Shown one piece after another: positions 43,441-52,687 of a stretch of 64,000 nucleotides of DNA. Under the pieces are notes generated by a model, which was not told the origin of the DNA, made no database searches, and worked only from the letters and a program-made list of their open reading frames with translations. Position 1 is the stretch's first letter. Each line of letters begins with the position of its first letter. Origin of the DNA: Betaproteobacteria bacterium (GTDB lineage Bacteria; Pseudomonadota; Gammaproteobacteria; Burkholderiales; SHXO01); assembly GCA_025356655.1 (NCBI GenBank), contig JANXRW010000031.1, positions 1 to 64,000 of the forward strand. The letters are read 5' to 3'. A program made the position numbers and the translations under genes.

Positions 43441-44547
43441 TCAGCGCGGTCGCGGCTTTACCGCCGCCCGGGGCGGAAAGCCCAGCAGTGCCTTCGCTGA
43501 GTCATCGGGAAGGCGCTTCACCCCGGTCTGGTCGATGACCCAGCGGTCCATGAACTGCCCTGGTCGCAGTAGTTCGATGCCCTGCTCTTCCAAAAACACT
43601 TCCAACTCCGGATCGGAGAAGCGCCAGGGCATGCCAGCCCGGAAGGGTTCGAAAAGCCCGTCCCAGTGAATGGGCAGGTAGGCCCGCGGCCGGATCACCG
43701 GCACCACTTGGCGCGCCACGGCGGCGCCACCGGTGCCAATCCACAGGTCCACCCGGTCGAGGCCCGCTTCCCGCAAGGCATGCTCCAGGTTGACGATGGG
43801 GGCGCCGTAGTCGATGTCATCGAGCACGATGGGTGAGTCGAGGTCCACTGCACTGGCAGAGTTCTGGTAGAACCAGGCGTAGCGCCCCCGCGGGCCATCC
43901 ACGACGAAGAGGAACCCTCGGTTGCCCCCGCCGTTGGGGAAGTCCTCTGCCACGCCAGCGCGCAGGGCGCCCGCAGCGTCCGGCACGGGCGGGGCTGAGA
44001 GTTCGCGTGGCGTATGCTGTTCGGGGTTGATGGCAGGGTCGCCGCTGTGGTTCCAGCGCACCACGCGCAGGCTGATCCCCGGCGCAAGAACCAGGGCTTC
44101 CCCACCCCAGAGCGCCCGGCAGGCAGAGGCCGGCACGCGGTCCGCCTGCACCTCCAGACAGGTGCTCTGCGGACCCAGAATGGGTGCGCCAGTGAGATGC
44201 CACCAAGTGGACGTATCGAAGGCGTGGTCCCAGTGGCTGTGGCCCGTGAGCAGCAAGTTCACCCGTTCTGGGCCGCCGAGGCTTTCCAGGACGGCGCGTA
44301 CCTGCGCCACCTCGGGTTTGTGCGCGTGCTGGGTCCAGGCGAGACCGCCTCCTCCGCCGAAGAACTCCCCCTCCGGGATGCGGCTGAAGTAGCCGTCGGT
44401 GAGGATGCCCAGGGCGCCAGCCTGGTAGTGCATGTTCGCCATGGACATCCAGGTGATCTCTACCTGCGCGGGCCCGTCTCCTGCTGCTGCGGCGCCCGCG
44501 GCTACGCCGAGGATGAGGGTAACTCCCCAATGCAGAAGGTATCTCAT
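43441..44547 (-). CDS. exported metallo-beta-lactamase-fold hydrolase
   Basis: A 368-residue protein with a signal peptide (RYLLHWGVTLILGVAAGAAAA) and the MBL metal box HSHWDHA in LLTGHSHWDHAFDTSTWWHL. Later ligands lie in LRVVRWNHSGDPAI and YLPIHWDGLFEP. The large insert rich in Gly/Asn (DFPNGGGNRGFLFVVDGPRG) suggests a UlaG- or N-acyl-phosphatidylethanolamine-phospholipase-like relative. Its ATG overlaps the stop of the M20 peptidase gene upstream (ATGA), so both are made together. The substrate cannot be named. Confidence 0.82.
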   Translation of the reverse strand: MRYLLHWGVTLILGVAAGAAAAGDGPAQVEITWMSMANMHYQAGALGILTDGYFSRIPEGEFFGGGGGLAWTQHAHKPEVAQVRAVLESLGGPERVNLLLTGHSHWDHAFDTSTWWHLTGAPILGPQSTCLEVQADRVPASACRALWGGEALVLAPGISLRVVRWNHSGDPAINPEQHTPRELSAPPVPDAAGALRAGVAEDFPNGGGNRGFLFVVDGPRGRYAWFYQNSASAVDLDSPIVLDDIDYGAPIVNLEHALREAGLDRVDLWIGTGGAAVARQVVPVIRPRAYLPIHWDGLFEPFRAGMPWRFSDPELEVFLEEQGIELLRPGQFMDRWVIDQTGVKRLPDDSAKALLGFPPRAAVKPRPR

Positions 44548-45851
44548 GAGCGGGGCGCCACGCCGCACCAACGCGCCAGGAAAACTGCCAACACCTGGGC
44601 CACCTCCACCGTGCTGTTCAAATCCACCCATTCGTCTATACCGTGAATGTGGCCGGCTTCCGGTCCGTAGCAGGCCGCGGGCGTGTCGCCGTAAAGCCGT
44701 AGGATACGCGCATCGGTGGTGGCGGTGCTGGCCAGCCACTGTGCAGGCTCACCGAGCACCGCCTCGTGGGAGGCCGCTAGGGCTTGGAGCAGGGGCTCGC
44801 CACGGTCCGCCACGAAGCCCTGAGCGGCTAGGCCGCGGTTGATGAGGCGTAGCCCCCCCGGGTCCAGGCCGGCAACAGCCGCCCGGGTGGACTCCAACGC
44901 CGCCTCCACCTGCGAGCGTGCCTGTGCCGGGCTCATCCCGGGCGGGATTCCGAAGCGCAGTTCCATCCGACAGCGCGTAGGCACCGAGGAGGGCCACTCG
45001 CCGCCTTGGATACAGCCCAGGTTGAAGTTAATGGGGTGTGCGTGGTCCGCGAAGGCGGGAAGCGCCCGCGCGAGCCGGTTCCACTCTGCCTCCAGGGGCC
45101 GCAGCCCCTGGTACAGGGCAAAGGCGGCCTCGATGGCGTTCACCCCGCTGGCGGTGTCGAGCACGTGAGCGGGGCGTCCGGTCACGTCGACGGTGAGCCA
45201 GAGCACGCCCACTTGGGCCTCCAGGATGCGGCGCCCAAAGGGCTCCGGGATGATGGCCGCATCCGCCCGGTAGCCGCGCTGCAGACAGGCCAGGGCGCCG
45301 TTGCCGGTGCACTCCTCTTCCACCACCGATTGCAGGAACACGGCGCCTGCGGGCTGTAGCCCGAGTGCGGAGAAGGCGCGAAAGGCGATGAGGGATGCGG
45401 CGATACCCGCTTTCATGTCACCTGCGCCACGGCCGTAGAGACGTCCCTGCGCCACACGGGGTTCAAAGGGCGCGGTGGTCCACAATTCCGTGGGGCCAGT
45501 GGGAACCACGTCGATGTGGCCGTTCAAGATGAGTGAGCGCTTGCCTGGCGCGGCCGCCGGATGGATCGCTACCAGATTGTCGTGGCCGGCCCAGTGACCC
45601 ACGCAGGGGGAATACCCCGGCAGGTGCCGGATGGCCGCGTCATTGACGGGGAAGCGGTCCACCTGCAGGCCTTGGCCACGGAACCAGCCCTCGAGGAAGT
45701 CCTGGGCAGCCTGCTCCTGCCCCAGCAAACTCGGAAAACTCACCAGCGTCTGGGTCAGCGCCACCAGGTCATCTCGCGCCTCAGCGACCGAGCGCAGCAA
45801 CTCGGCTTCCAGTCCGCGATCCACGGCGGGGGCAGGGGGCAGGACGGGCAT
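44544..45851 (-). CDS. M20 family metallopeptidase/deacylase (ArgE/DapE-like)
   Basis: A 435-residue di-zinc amidohydrolase. Ligands: His in LNGHIDVVPTG, bridging Asp in GAGDMKAG, catalytic EE in VVEEECTG, Asp/Glu in IIPEPFG and His in GHIHGIDEWV. The lid domain (AQVGVLWLTVDVTGRPAHVL) is present. ATG 45851 with GGGAG upstream is favoured over a TTG 27 bases earlier. Members hydrolyse N-acyl amino acids or dipeptides. It is co-translated with the exported MBL protein and divergent from the HtrA gene. Confidence 0.9.
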   Translation of the reverse strand: MPVLPPAPAVDRGLEAELLRSVAEARDDLVALTQTLVSFPSLLGQEQAAQDFLEGWFRGQGLQVDRFPVNDAAIRHLPGYSPCVGHWAGHDNLVAIHPAAAPGKRSLILNGHIDVVPTGPTELWTTAPFEPRVAQGRLYGRGAGDMKAGIAASLIAFRAFSALGLQPAGAVFLQSVVEEECTGNGALACLQRGYRADAAIIPEPFGRRILEAQVGVLWLTVDVTGRPAHVLDTASGVNAIEAAFALYQGLRPLEAEWNRLARALPAFADHAHPINFNLGCIQGGEWPSSVPTRCRMELRFGIPPGMSPAQARSQVEAALESTRAAVAGLDPGGLRLINRGLAAQGFVADRGEPLLQALAASHEAVLGEPAQWLASTATTDARILRLYGDTPAACYGPEAGHIHGIDEWVDLNSTVEVAQVLAVFLARWCGVAPRS

Positions 45852-45958
45852 GGGCAAACTCCCGGGCAGACTTGGCAATTCCCGTCGAGAATAGCAGAAT
45901 GCCGGCCGCGTCCGCGTGTGCGGTTAGAGCCCGGCGCATCCACATCGAGGAGTCCGTC

Positions 45959-47302
45959 TTGCCCACGATTGCCCGCTTAGTCCTCCTGTTGGCCTGCCTT
46001 GCCCTCACCACCGGAACGCGCGCGGGCCTGCCGCCGCCCTTGGCCGAGGGTGGTGTGCCCACACTTGCCCCGGTGCTCGAGCTGGTCACTCCGGCGGTCG
46101 TGAACATCGCCGTGCTGACCAACGGTGGCCAGCAGAGCCCGCAATTGTCGCAGGAGTTCCGACGCTTCTTTGGCACGCCAGAACGCACCCGTCCGCAGCT
46201 CTCTGCGGGCTCCGGGGTCATCGTTGACGCGCAGAAGGGTTTGGTGCTCACCAACCACCACGTGATCAAGGATTCGCAGAAGATCCTCGTCACCCTGAAG
46301 GATGGCCGACGGCTCGCGGCGCAGCTCATCGGCAGCGATGCCGGTACGGACGTAGCGCTGCTCAGCGTCGAGCCCGCTGGGCTTACCGCAGTGCGTTTCG
46401 CCGACTCGGACCAAATTCGCGTGGGCGACTATGTTCTGGCCATCGGCAACCCCTTCGGGCTCGGCCAGACGGTGACCTCGGGGATCGTCAGTGCGCTGGG
46501 CCGCACCGGGCTCAACATCGAGGGCTATGAGGACTTCGTGCAGACGGACGCCTCCATCAACCCCGGCAACTCCGGTGGTGCGCTGATCAACCTGCGCGGT
46601 GAATTAGTCGGCATCAACACCGCCATCATCGGCCCCTCGGGCGGCAATGTGGGCATCGGTTTTGCGGTGCCTAGCAACATGGTGCGTGCGGTGATGAACC
46701 AGCTGGCCAAGTACGGCGAGGTGCGCCGAGGACGGCTGGGCCTCACGACCCAGGACGTGACGCCGGAACTGGCGGCGACTCTGGGCTTGCGCATCGGCGA
46801 GGGCGCAGCCGTCGTGGAGGTGGCCCCGGGGGCGCCGGCGGAGCGGGCCGGACTGCGCCGCAACGACCTCGTCCTTGCCCTAAACGCACGGCGCGTACGC
46901 AGCTCCTCCGACCTGCGCAATCAGATCGGCCTCGTGCCGGTGGGCGAGGAGGTGGAGTTGAAGGTGCGCCGCGGCGGTCAAGACCTGGTGCTACGCGCGC
47001 GCGTGGCACCCATCCAGATGGCCGTGGGTGCGCGGGGCTCGGCCGTGGTTCCCGAACTCGCCGGGGCCAGCGTCGGGAACGTGGAGCGTGATGGGCGGCC
47101 CGAGGCGGTGATCGTGGTGGCGGTGCAGCGCGCAAGCGCCGCCTGGGCTCACGGCCTGCGCGAGGGCGACGTGATCTTGGCCGTCAACGGCTCGAAGATG
47201 CACAACACACGGGAGTTCCTCCTCGCACTTCGCGAGGAGGGCAACTTGGTGCTGAGCATCGGGCGTGGGGACTACAGCTTTGCCGTAGCGATCCGGCGAT
47301 GA
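45959..47302 (+). CDS. HtrA/DegP-type periplasmic serine protease with two PDZ domains
   Basis: A 447-residue protease. TTG 45959 is taken as the start because GAGGAG lies six bases upstream and it opens directly into a signal peptide (LPTIARLVLLLACLALTTGT). The catalytic triad is His101 in LTNHHVI, Asp131 in GTDVALL and Ser205 in NPGNSGG. Two PDZ domains follow (from about 265 and about 365), ending in SIGRGDYSFAVAIRR. These proteases degrade or refold misfolded envelope proteins. Its 3' end overlaps the convergent OmpA gene by 31 bases. Confidence 0.93.
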   Translation: MPTIARLVLLLACLALTTGTRAGLPPPLAEGGVPTLAPVLELVTPAVVNIAVLTNGGQQSPQLSQEFRRFFGTPERTRPQLSAGSGVIVDAQKGLVLTNHHVIKDSQKILVTLKDGRRLAAQLIGSDAGTDVALLSVEPAGLTAVRFADSDQIRVGDYVLAIGNPFGLGQTVTSGIVSALGRTGLNIEGYEDFVQTDASINPGNSGGALINLRGELVGINTAIIGPSGGNVGIGFAVPSNMVRAVMNQLAKYGEVRRGRLGLTTQDVTPELAATLGLRIGEGAAVVEVAPGAPAERAGLRRNDLVLALNARRVRSSSDLRNQIGLVPVGEEVELKVRRGGQDLVLRARVAPIQMAVGARGSAVVPELAGASVGNVERDGRPEAVIVVAVQRASAAWAHGLREGDVILAVNGSKMHNTREFLLALREEGNLVLSIGRGDYSFAVAIRR

Positions 47303-48486
47303 ACCGCGTGTAACGCCACCTTGCGGTGCAGGGGACGGCCGGTCTTGACGTGCGTTACGGGTGACGCCTTGAGGTGAACCGCCCGCCGGGCGGAGACCCT
47401 CACGCTGTGCGCCGAGTGCGCTGCGCGTGCCGCCGCCTGGCGACTGGCGGCACCATGTGGCGCGTGCTTGGCGACTCGCCGTAGCGGTTGGGCCAGCGTG
47501 GCGGCGGGCGCCGCAGGCAACGTGGAGGATGCACCGATGCGCAGTTTTATCTCGACGCGACGGTTGGCGGAGCGACCCTCCGGCGTTTGGTTGTCCCCCA
47601 CGGGCGCTGCCTGGCCATAGCCACGGGCGAGGATCGCCTTGGGGGAGACCCCGCGGGAGACGAGGTAAGCTTTGACCGCATCGGCGCGCCGCTGCGACAG
47701 CGTCCGGTTGGCGGGGGCTGCGCCCGCGTCATCCGTGTGGCCTGACACCTCTGCCATCCACTTGGCGTCGGCCAGCATCAGTTTGGCCACTTCATTGAGC
47801 ACTTCGCGCGCGGTCGGCGAGAGTTCCAGCGTGCCGTTGGCGAAGTGTACCTCGCTCTTGATGGATTGCGGCTCGGTTGCCGGCGCCGGTTGCGCTGGGG
47901 GTGGCGCCGGCGTGGGCTCGGGCGCGGCGGTGGGGGTGGCCGTGCCATCCGCTGCCGCAAGTCGCTCCGCCGGTTTGTCCGGCAGGGGCGCCGCGGCAGC
48001 CCGTAGTTCCACGATCGCCGGCGCGGGAGCCTCCTGCACCGGGCGAACCTCGACCACCCGGGTGTCCTCGGTGGCCTCGCGCGCGACCCCGATGGAACAA
48101 CCGCTGGCGTCCACCTTGACGCCCGGGGGCGTGTTAGGGCAGCGGTCGAGGCGGTCAGGCACGCCATCATTGTCGCTGTCGGCTTCTGTAGGGATGGGGC
48201 CGGTGGAAGTCGGCTGCGCGTTCCAGTTGTCCTTGCCGCAGATGAGAACGCCGATCAACGCACCGACGACGGCGCCGGCCACGGCCACCGTCCGATCCCG
48301 CGCGCTGCCGGCAGCGCCTCCCACCAGGCCGCCTACGCCCGCACAAAAGCGCCAGTCCTTCGTCCAGTTGGCCATCTGCGGCATGTCCGGCAGCCGAGGC
48401 ATCTGCGGCATCGAGGGCAGGGAAGAGCACCCCGCCAACATGCTCGCGATCACCAGGGCGGACACGCTCCGCGAAGTCATTGTCAT
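47272..48486 (-). CDS. OmpA-family lipoprotein with basic C-terminal tail
   Basis: A 404-residue outer-membrane lipoprotein. The lipobox is SMLAGCSS (Cys at about 20). A Gly-rich helical segment (GVGGLVGGAAGSARDRTVAV) is followed by a thrombospondin-3-like calcium loop (DSDNDGVPDRLDRCPNTPPG), a Pro/Ala linker, and the OmpA peptidoglycan-binding domain (VHFANGTLELSPTAREVLNE ... GHTDDAGAAPANRTLSQRRA ... GYGQAAPVGDNQTPEGRSAN). The last 75 residues are Arg/His/Lys/Ala-rich (histone-like) and have no match to the family. Their coding region overlaps the htrA stop. ATG 48486 follows AAGGAG; ATG 48480 is equally possible. Confidence 0.88.
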   Translation of the reverse strand: MTMTSRSVSALVIASMLAGCSSLPSMPQMPRLPDMPQMANWTKDWRFCAGVGGLVGGAAGSARDRTVAVAGAVVGALIGVLICGKDNWNAQPTSTGPIPTEADSDNDGVPDRLDRCPNTPPGVKVDASGCSIGVAREATEDTRVVEVRPVQEAPAPAIVELRAAAAPLPDKPAERLAAADGTATPTAAPEPTPAPPPAQPAPATEPQSIKSEVHFANGTLELSPTAREVLNEVAKLMLADAKWMAEVSGHTDDAGAAPANRTLSQRRADAVKAYLVSRGVSPKAILARGYGQAAPVGDNQTPEGRSANRRVEIKLRIGASSTLPAAPAATLAQPLRRVAKHAPHGAASRQAAARAAHSAHSVRVSARRAVHLKASPVTHVKTGRPLHRKVALHAVHRRIATAKL

Positions 48487-48630
48487 TGCCTTGCTCCTTG
48501 CACCCCGGCCCTGGGCCGGGAAGCTTTAAGTGATCAGGGCGCTCACCCGAATCCTCTGAAGCGAGCGTGGGCGCACCTCGGGGTCAGCCTAAAGCAGACG
48601 CGCCAGGCTTACAAGCGCCAGCGTAGGCCT

Positions 48631-50298
48631 TTAGCGGCCGCCCAGTGCCTCCCATTCCTTTTCTTGCAGGGCCCGCCATTGGATCTTGCCTGATCCCGAG
48701 CGGGGCAACGCATCGACGAACTGTACCTGCCTCGGCACTTTATAGGCGGCCATGTGTTCGCGACACCAAGCGACGATCTCCTCCACACCCAGCGTCGCGC
48801 GGGCCTCCGCACGCAGTACGATCACCGCTTTGACGGTCTCCCCGCGGCGCTCGTCCGGGGCGGCAATCACGGCCACTTCCTGGATGCCGTGGTGCTGGTA
48901 CATAACTGATTCCACCTCGGCTGGCCAGACCTTGAAGCCCGCCGCATTGATCATGCGCTTGAGGCGGTCGCTGATATGAAAGAAGCCGTCCTCGTCCTGA
49001 TGCCCCAGGTCACCGGTACGCAGGTAACGCGCGCCCTCCACGTCGGCGAAGGCCTCGCTCGTTGCCTCCGGGTTTCCCCAGTAGCCCAGAAAAATCTGCG
49101 GCCCGCGCGACAGGATCTCCCCCTTTTCGCCCGGTCCCAGCACGCGCAGGGAGTCTGGGTCGACGACGATAGACTGCGTGTCGAACACCGGGATGCCCCC
49201 ACACTGTCGCCGCAACCGCTGCGGCGGGTTGGAATGAGTTTGCGACATGGATTCCGTCATGCCATAGGCTTCCATGTACTCGATGCCACACCGGTCGAAC
49301 AGTGCTCGCGCCACGGCCTCGGGCATCGCCGTGCCACCGCCGAAGACGTTCTGCAGCGACGACAGGTCGCAGCCCGCCGTGGCGGGGTGGGCCAGGAGGT
49401 CTACGACCATCGTTGGGACGTTGGCCCAATGCGTGCACCGGTGGTCCTGTATCAGCCGCGCCGCCAGCGCGGCGTCCCAGCGTAGCAATGGACACAGAGA
49501 TCCACCCACATAAATGCCTGCGTTCATGCTGTGCTGCATGCCCGTGACATGAAAGAAGGGCGCCGTGGCGAGCAGGACCGCACCCGGCCGCATACCCTCC
49601 CAGATTGCACCGCCTACCGCCGTGGTCATGACCGTTCGGTGGCTGTGCATGCAGCCCTTGGGGCGGCCGGTGGTCCCGGAGGTGTAGAGGATGGCGCACA
49701 GGTCATTGGGCTTCGCGAGTTCTGGGCCCGGAACCGCCCCGGCGACCAGGGCCTGGGCCCAGGCCACGGCCCCCGCCGGGGGTGGCTCGCGCGCAGCACC
49801 CAGGCCGGAGGGGAGGCAAGGCGCGACGGCGGGGTCCACATAGTCCGAGTAGGTCGCCATGATCCCCGTGTCAAGAATGCTCCCCAGCAGGGGGGCAAAG
49901 TGGTGGGCTACGTCCTGCCCGAAGATCGCCAGGCGGGCACCGCTGTCCGACGCGTAGTGCTCCAACTCGGACACGACGCTCATGGGGTTGACTGGCACCA
50001 CGACCGCTCCGGCACGTAGGAGTCCGTAGTAGGCGATGATGAACTGAGGGCAGTTCTGAAGGTCCAGCAGAACCCGGTCGCCCGCCCTCAGGCCGCAGTG
50101 CTCCTGCAGATGACCCGCCAGCGCCTCCGCCTGGGAGTGTGCTTCGGCGTAGGTCAACCGGTGTCCGTAGAACCAGGTAAGCGGGGTGTGCGGGTAACGT
50201 GCGGCCGATACAACCAGGTTGTACCAGAGCGTGGTGTCGGGCACGGGCAGGCTGCGCGGAAGCCCTTTGGGCCAGAATCGGAAGTGCCGCGGTTCCAT
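48631..50298 (-). CDS. AMP-dependent acyl-CoA synthetase/ligase
   Basis: A 555-residue adenylate-forming enzyme that activates a carboxylic acid to its CoA thioester. The P-loop is YTSGTTGRPKGCMHSH, the A5 motif is GIEYMEAYGMTESMSQTHSN, and the ATP-binding region YLRTGDLGHQDEDGFFHISD and the hinge DRLKRMINAAGFKVWPAEVE are complete. The catalytic Lys of the C-terminal subdomain is in PRSGSGKIQWRAL. It is a close paralogue of the ligase directly upstream (50438-52114), with the same start context (MEPxHFxFWP). The position near a pilus cluster gives no substrate hint. Confidence 0.92.
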   Translation of the reverse strand: MEPRHFRFWPKGLPRSLPVPDTTLWYNLVVSAARYPHTPLTWFYGHRLTYAEAHSQAEALAGHLQEHCGLRAGDRVLLDLQNCPQFIIAYYGLLRAGAVVVPVNPMSVVSELEHYASDSGARLAIFGQDVAHHFAPLLGSILDTGIMATYSDYVDPAVAPCLPSGLGAAREPPPAGAVAWAQALVAGAVPGPELAKPNDLCAILYTSGTTGRPKGCMHSHRTVMTTAVGGAIWEGMRPGAVLLATAPFFHVTGMQHSMNAGIYVGGSLCPLLRWDAALAARLIQDHRCTHWANVPTMVVDLLAHPATAGCDLSSLQNVFGGGTAMPEAVARALFDRCGIEYMEAYGMTESMSQTHSNPPQRLRRQCGGIPVFDTQSIVVDPDSLRVLGPGEKGEILSRGPQIFLGYWGNPEATSEAFADVEGARYLRTGDLGHQDEDGFFHISDRLKRMINAAGFKVWPAEVESVMYQHHGIQEVAVIAAPDERRGETVKAVIVLRAEARATLGVEEIVAWCREHMAAYKVPRQVQFVDALPRSGSGKIQWRALQEKEWEALGGR

Positions 50299-50437
50299 CA
50301 GTGGGGCCGTCTTCGATCGGCGGGGCATCCGACGGCACGGCCGCCACCGGTATTCACCGCCAGTTTGGGCGCGATTGGACCACGGCCACCGGGCCGCGTC
50401 AATGCCCGGCGCCTATGCCGGCGGGGCTTGGCATGAG

Positions 50438-52114
50438 TCAGGCCGGCCCCGAGCGGGGATGCTCGCGCTCCTGCAGCAAGCGCCACTGCACCTTGCCCGT
50501 GGCGGAGCGCGGCAAGGTCTCGACGAACTCCACCACCCGCGGGACCTTATAGGCTGCCATGTGTCCGCGGCACCACTCGGTGATGTCCTCGTCGCGGACC
50601 TGTCCGCGGCGCTCCGGACGTAACACCACGACCGCCTTGACGGTTTCACCACGACGCGCATCCTGCGTTGCGATGATGCAGGCCTCCTGCACGTCGGGGT
50701 TGCCGTAGAGGACGGCTTCCACCTCGGCGGGCCATACTTTGAATCCCGAGGCATTGATCATGCGTTTCAACCGATCGACGATGAAAAAGTAGCCGTCTTC
50801 ATCGATGCGGCCCAGATCGCCCGTGCGGAAGAATCGCTTTCCGTCCAGTTCCAGGAAGGCCTGCGCCGTGGCCTCGGCGTTGCGCCAGTAGCCCAGAAAG
50901 ATCTGCGGACCGCTGCTGACGATCTCGCCCACTTCGCCGGGCGCCAACTCGGCAGCCGTGGCCGGGTCGATGATCCGGCTGTCGGTGTCACAGATGGGAA
51001 TGCCCAGGCACTGCCGCTTGGGGCGTTGGGGCGGATTGATGTGCGTGGGGGCAATGGTCTCGGATAAACCATAGCCCTCGATGTAGTCCAGGGCAAGGTG
51101 GTCCTTGAGGCGTTGCGCCACGGCCGCAGGCATGGCCGCGCCGCCCCCGGCGATGCGTCGAAGGCTGGAGAGGTCGTAGCGGGGCAGATCTGGATTAGCC
51201 AGGAAGTCGATGGCCATGGTCGTGATGTTGGTCCAGCCCTGGACCCGGTAGCGCTCGATGAGTCGCGCCGCCACCGTGCGATCCCAGCGTGTCATTAGAA
51301 TGACCGTGGCACCGCAGAAGATGGGCTGGTTCATGCCGCTTTGCATGCCCGTCACGTGGAACAGGGGCAGCGTGCAGAGCAGCGTGGCGTCGGGTCCCGC
51401 AGCGCCCATCCAGGCGTTACCGATCACGGTGGTGCTCATGACCGTCTCGTGGGAGTGCATGCAGCCCTTCGGCCGCCCCGTGGTTCCCGAGGTGTAGGGC
51501 ATGACGCACAGGTCACCAGGGCCGACATCGCAGACCCTAGGCGTGAGCCTGTAGGCGAGCGCCTCGGCCCAGCGCGTGGCGCCGGGCTGGTCCGGATCCA
51601 CTGCGGCCGCGCTCACCGAATCCGGCAGGGGAATATCGGTAGGCGACTGGACGTAGTCACCATAACGGGCCAGGATGGCATGCGTAAACAGGCCCTCACC
51701 GAGGAGGCCGCGTACCGTGGGGAAGACCTCCTGCCCGCAAAGGATCACCCGTGCCTCGCAGTCGGTCGCCTGGTGGCGAAGTTCATCGACTAAGTTCATT
51801 GGGTTGACGGGAACCACCATGGCGCCCGCCCGCAGGATGGCGTAGAAGCCGATGATGAACTGCGGGCAATTCTGCATGAACAGCATCACGCGATCGCCGC
51901 GACGCACGGCGCAGCGCTGCTGGAGAAATCCCGCCAGCGCCCCGACCTGCTGCTCGGCCGCGGCGTAACTCAGTTCACTCCCGTAGTACACCACCATCGC
52001 GCGATCGGGATAGCGCTGTGCGGAGACCTCCAGGTTATAGTGCAGACTGGTTCTGGGGCGTGTGATCGATCGCGGCAGGTTCTCGGGCCAGAAATTAAAG
52101 TGGGCTGGCTCCAT
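50438..52114 (-). CDS. AMP-dependent acyl-CoA synthetase/ligase (paralogue)
   Basis: A 558-residue ligase with the same motifs as its neighbour: P-loop YTSGTTGRPKGCMHSH, GYGLSETIAPTHINPPQRPK, FRTGDLGRIDEDGYFFIVDR, LKRMINASGFKVWPAEVEAV and catalytic Lys in PRSATGKVQWRLL. ATG 52114 (MEPAHFNFWPENLPRS) is preceded by GGAAG; in-frame ATG 52135 also exists. Tandem placement and about 50-60 percent apparent identity by eye suggest gene duplication. Both probably activate long-chain or branched-chain acids. Confidence 0.92.
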   Translation of the reverse strand: MEPAHFNFWPENLPRSITRPRTSLHYNLEVSAQRYPDRAMVVYYGSELSYAAAEQQVGALAGFLQQRCAVRRGDRVMLFMQNCPQFIIGFYAILRAGAMVVPVNPMNLVDELRHQATDCEARVILCGQEVFPTVRGLLGEGLFTHAILARYGDYVQSPTDIPLPDSVSAAAVDPDQPGATRWAEALAYRLTPRVCDVGPGDLCVMPYTSGTTGRPKGCMHSHETVMSTTVIGNAWMGAAGPDATLLCTLPLFHVTGMQSGMNQPIFCGATVILMTRWDRTVAARLIERYRVQGWTNITTMAIDFLANPDLPRYDLSSLRRIAGGGAAMPAAVAQRLKDHLALDYIEGYGLSETIAPTHINPPQRPKRQCLGIPICDTDSRIIDPATAAELAPGEVGEIVSSGPQIFLGYWRNAEATAQAFLELDGKRFFRTGDLGRIDEDGYFFIVDRLKRMINASGFKVWPAEVEAVLYGNPDVQEACIIATQDARRGETVKAVVVLRPERRGQVRDEDITEWCRGHMAAYKVPRVVEFVETLPRSATGKVQWRLLQEREHPRSGPA

Positions 52115-52226
52115 GGGCGGCTCGCTTCCGTGCATAAGGTAGGCTGGCTCGGACCGGGATCGGCCCGATGCCCCTATTCTTGACCGCTTGCGCGCGCTTG
52201 GCAATGGCGGCGGGCACGCCCGGGAC

Positions 52227-52664
52227 CTACCAGTGCTGCTCGGCAGCCTCGAATGCGCCGTCGTGGTCCGCGTCCCAGCGCTTGGCCCCGGTGGAGTCCA
52301 ACTCCACCATGCCGTCGATCACCTGGTTGCCAATGGGGGTGGCGCGCAGGGTATAGGAACCGCCCGCATTGGCGTTGATGGTCAGGTTGTAGAAGGCCGT
52401 GGCGTTGTTCTGCGGCGAGGTGGTGAAGGGCAGCGCCGGGTTGACGCCGCCGGGCTGGTAGGTGCTGTTCTCCGTGTAGACCCGCTCCATGAACTGAGCG
52501 AGCGAACTCAGGTCGGCCTCGGCATTGGCGCGTCGGCTCTTGCGCACGCTGCTGTCGTAAGCAGAGGAGGCCACGGCAGCAAGGATGCCGACGATGGCGA
52601 CCGTGACCAAGATCTCGATTAGGCTGAAGCCGCGCGCGCGCGACCGGGCATGGCAAGATTGCAT
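52227..52664 (-). CDS. pilE: type IV pilin-like protein (PilE)
   Basis: A 145-residue prepilin. The leader ends at a prepilin-peptidase site RARG|FSLIEILVTVAIVGILA, with the conserved +1 Phe and +5 Glu. The helix is followed by NAEADLSSLAQFMERVYTEN and a typical minor-pilin C-terminal domain (TLRATPIGNQVIDGMVELDS). The ATG at 52664 has GGAG six bases upstream. It is the last gene of the minor pilin cluster. Confidence 0.92.
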   Translation of the reverse strand: MQSCHARSRARGFSLIEILVTVAIVGILAAVASSAYDSSVRKSRRANAEADLSSLAQFMERVYTENSTYQPGGVNPALPFTTSPQNNATAFYNLTINANAGGSYTLRATPIGNQVIDGMVELDSTGAKRWDADHDGAFEAAEQHW

Positions 52665-52687
52665 GGTTTCTCCGGGAGGCGGCGGGG

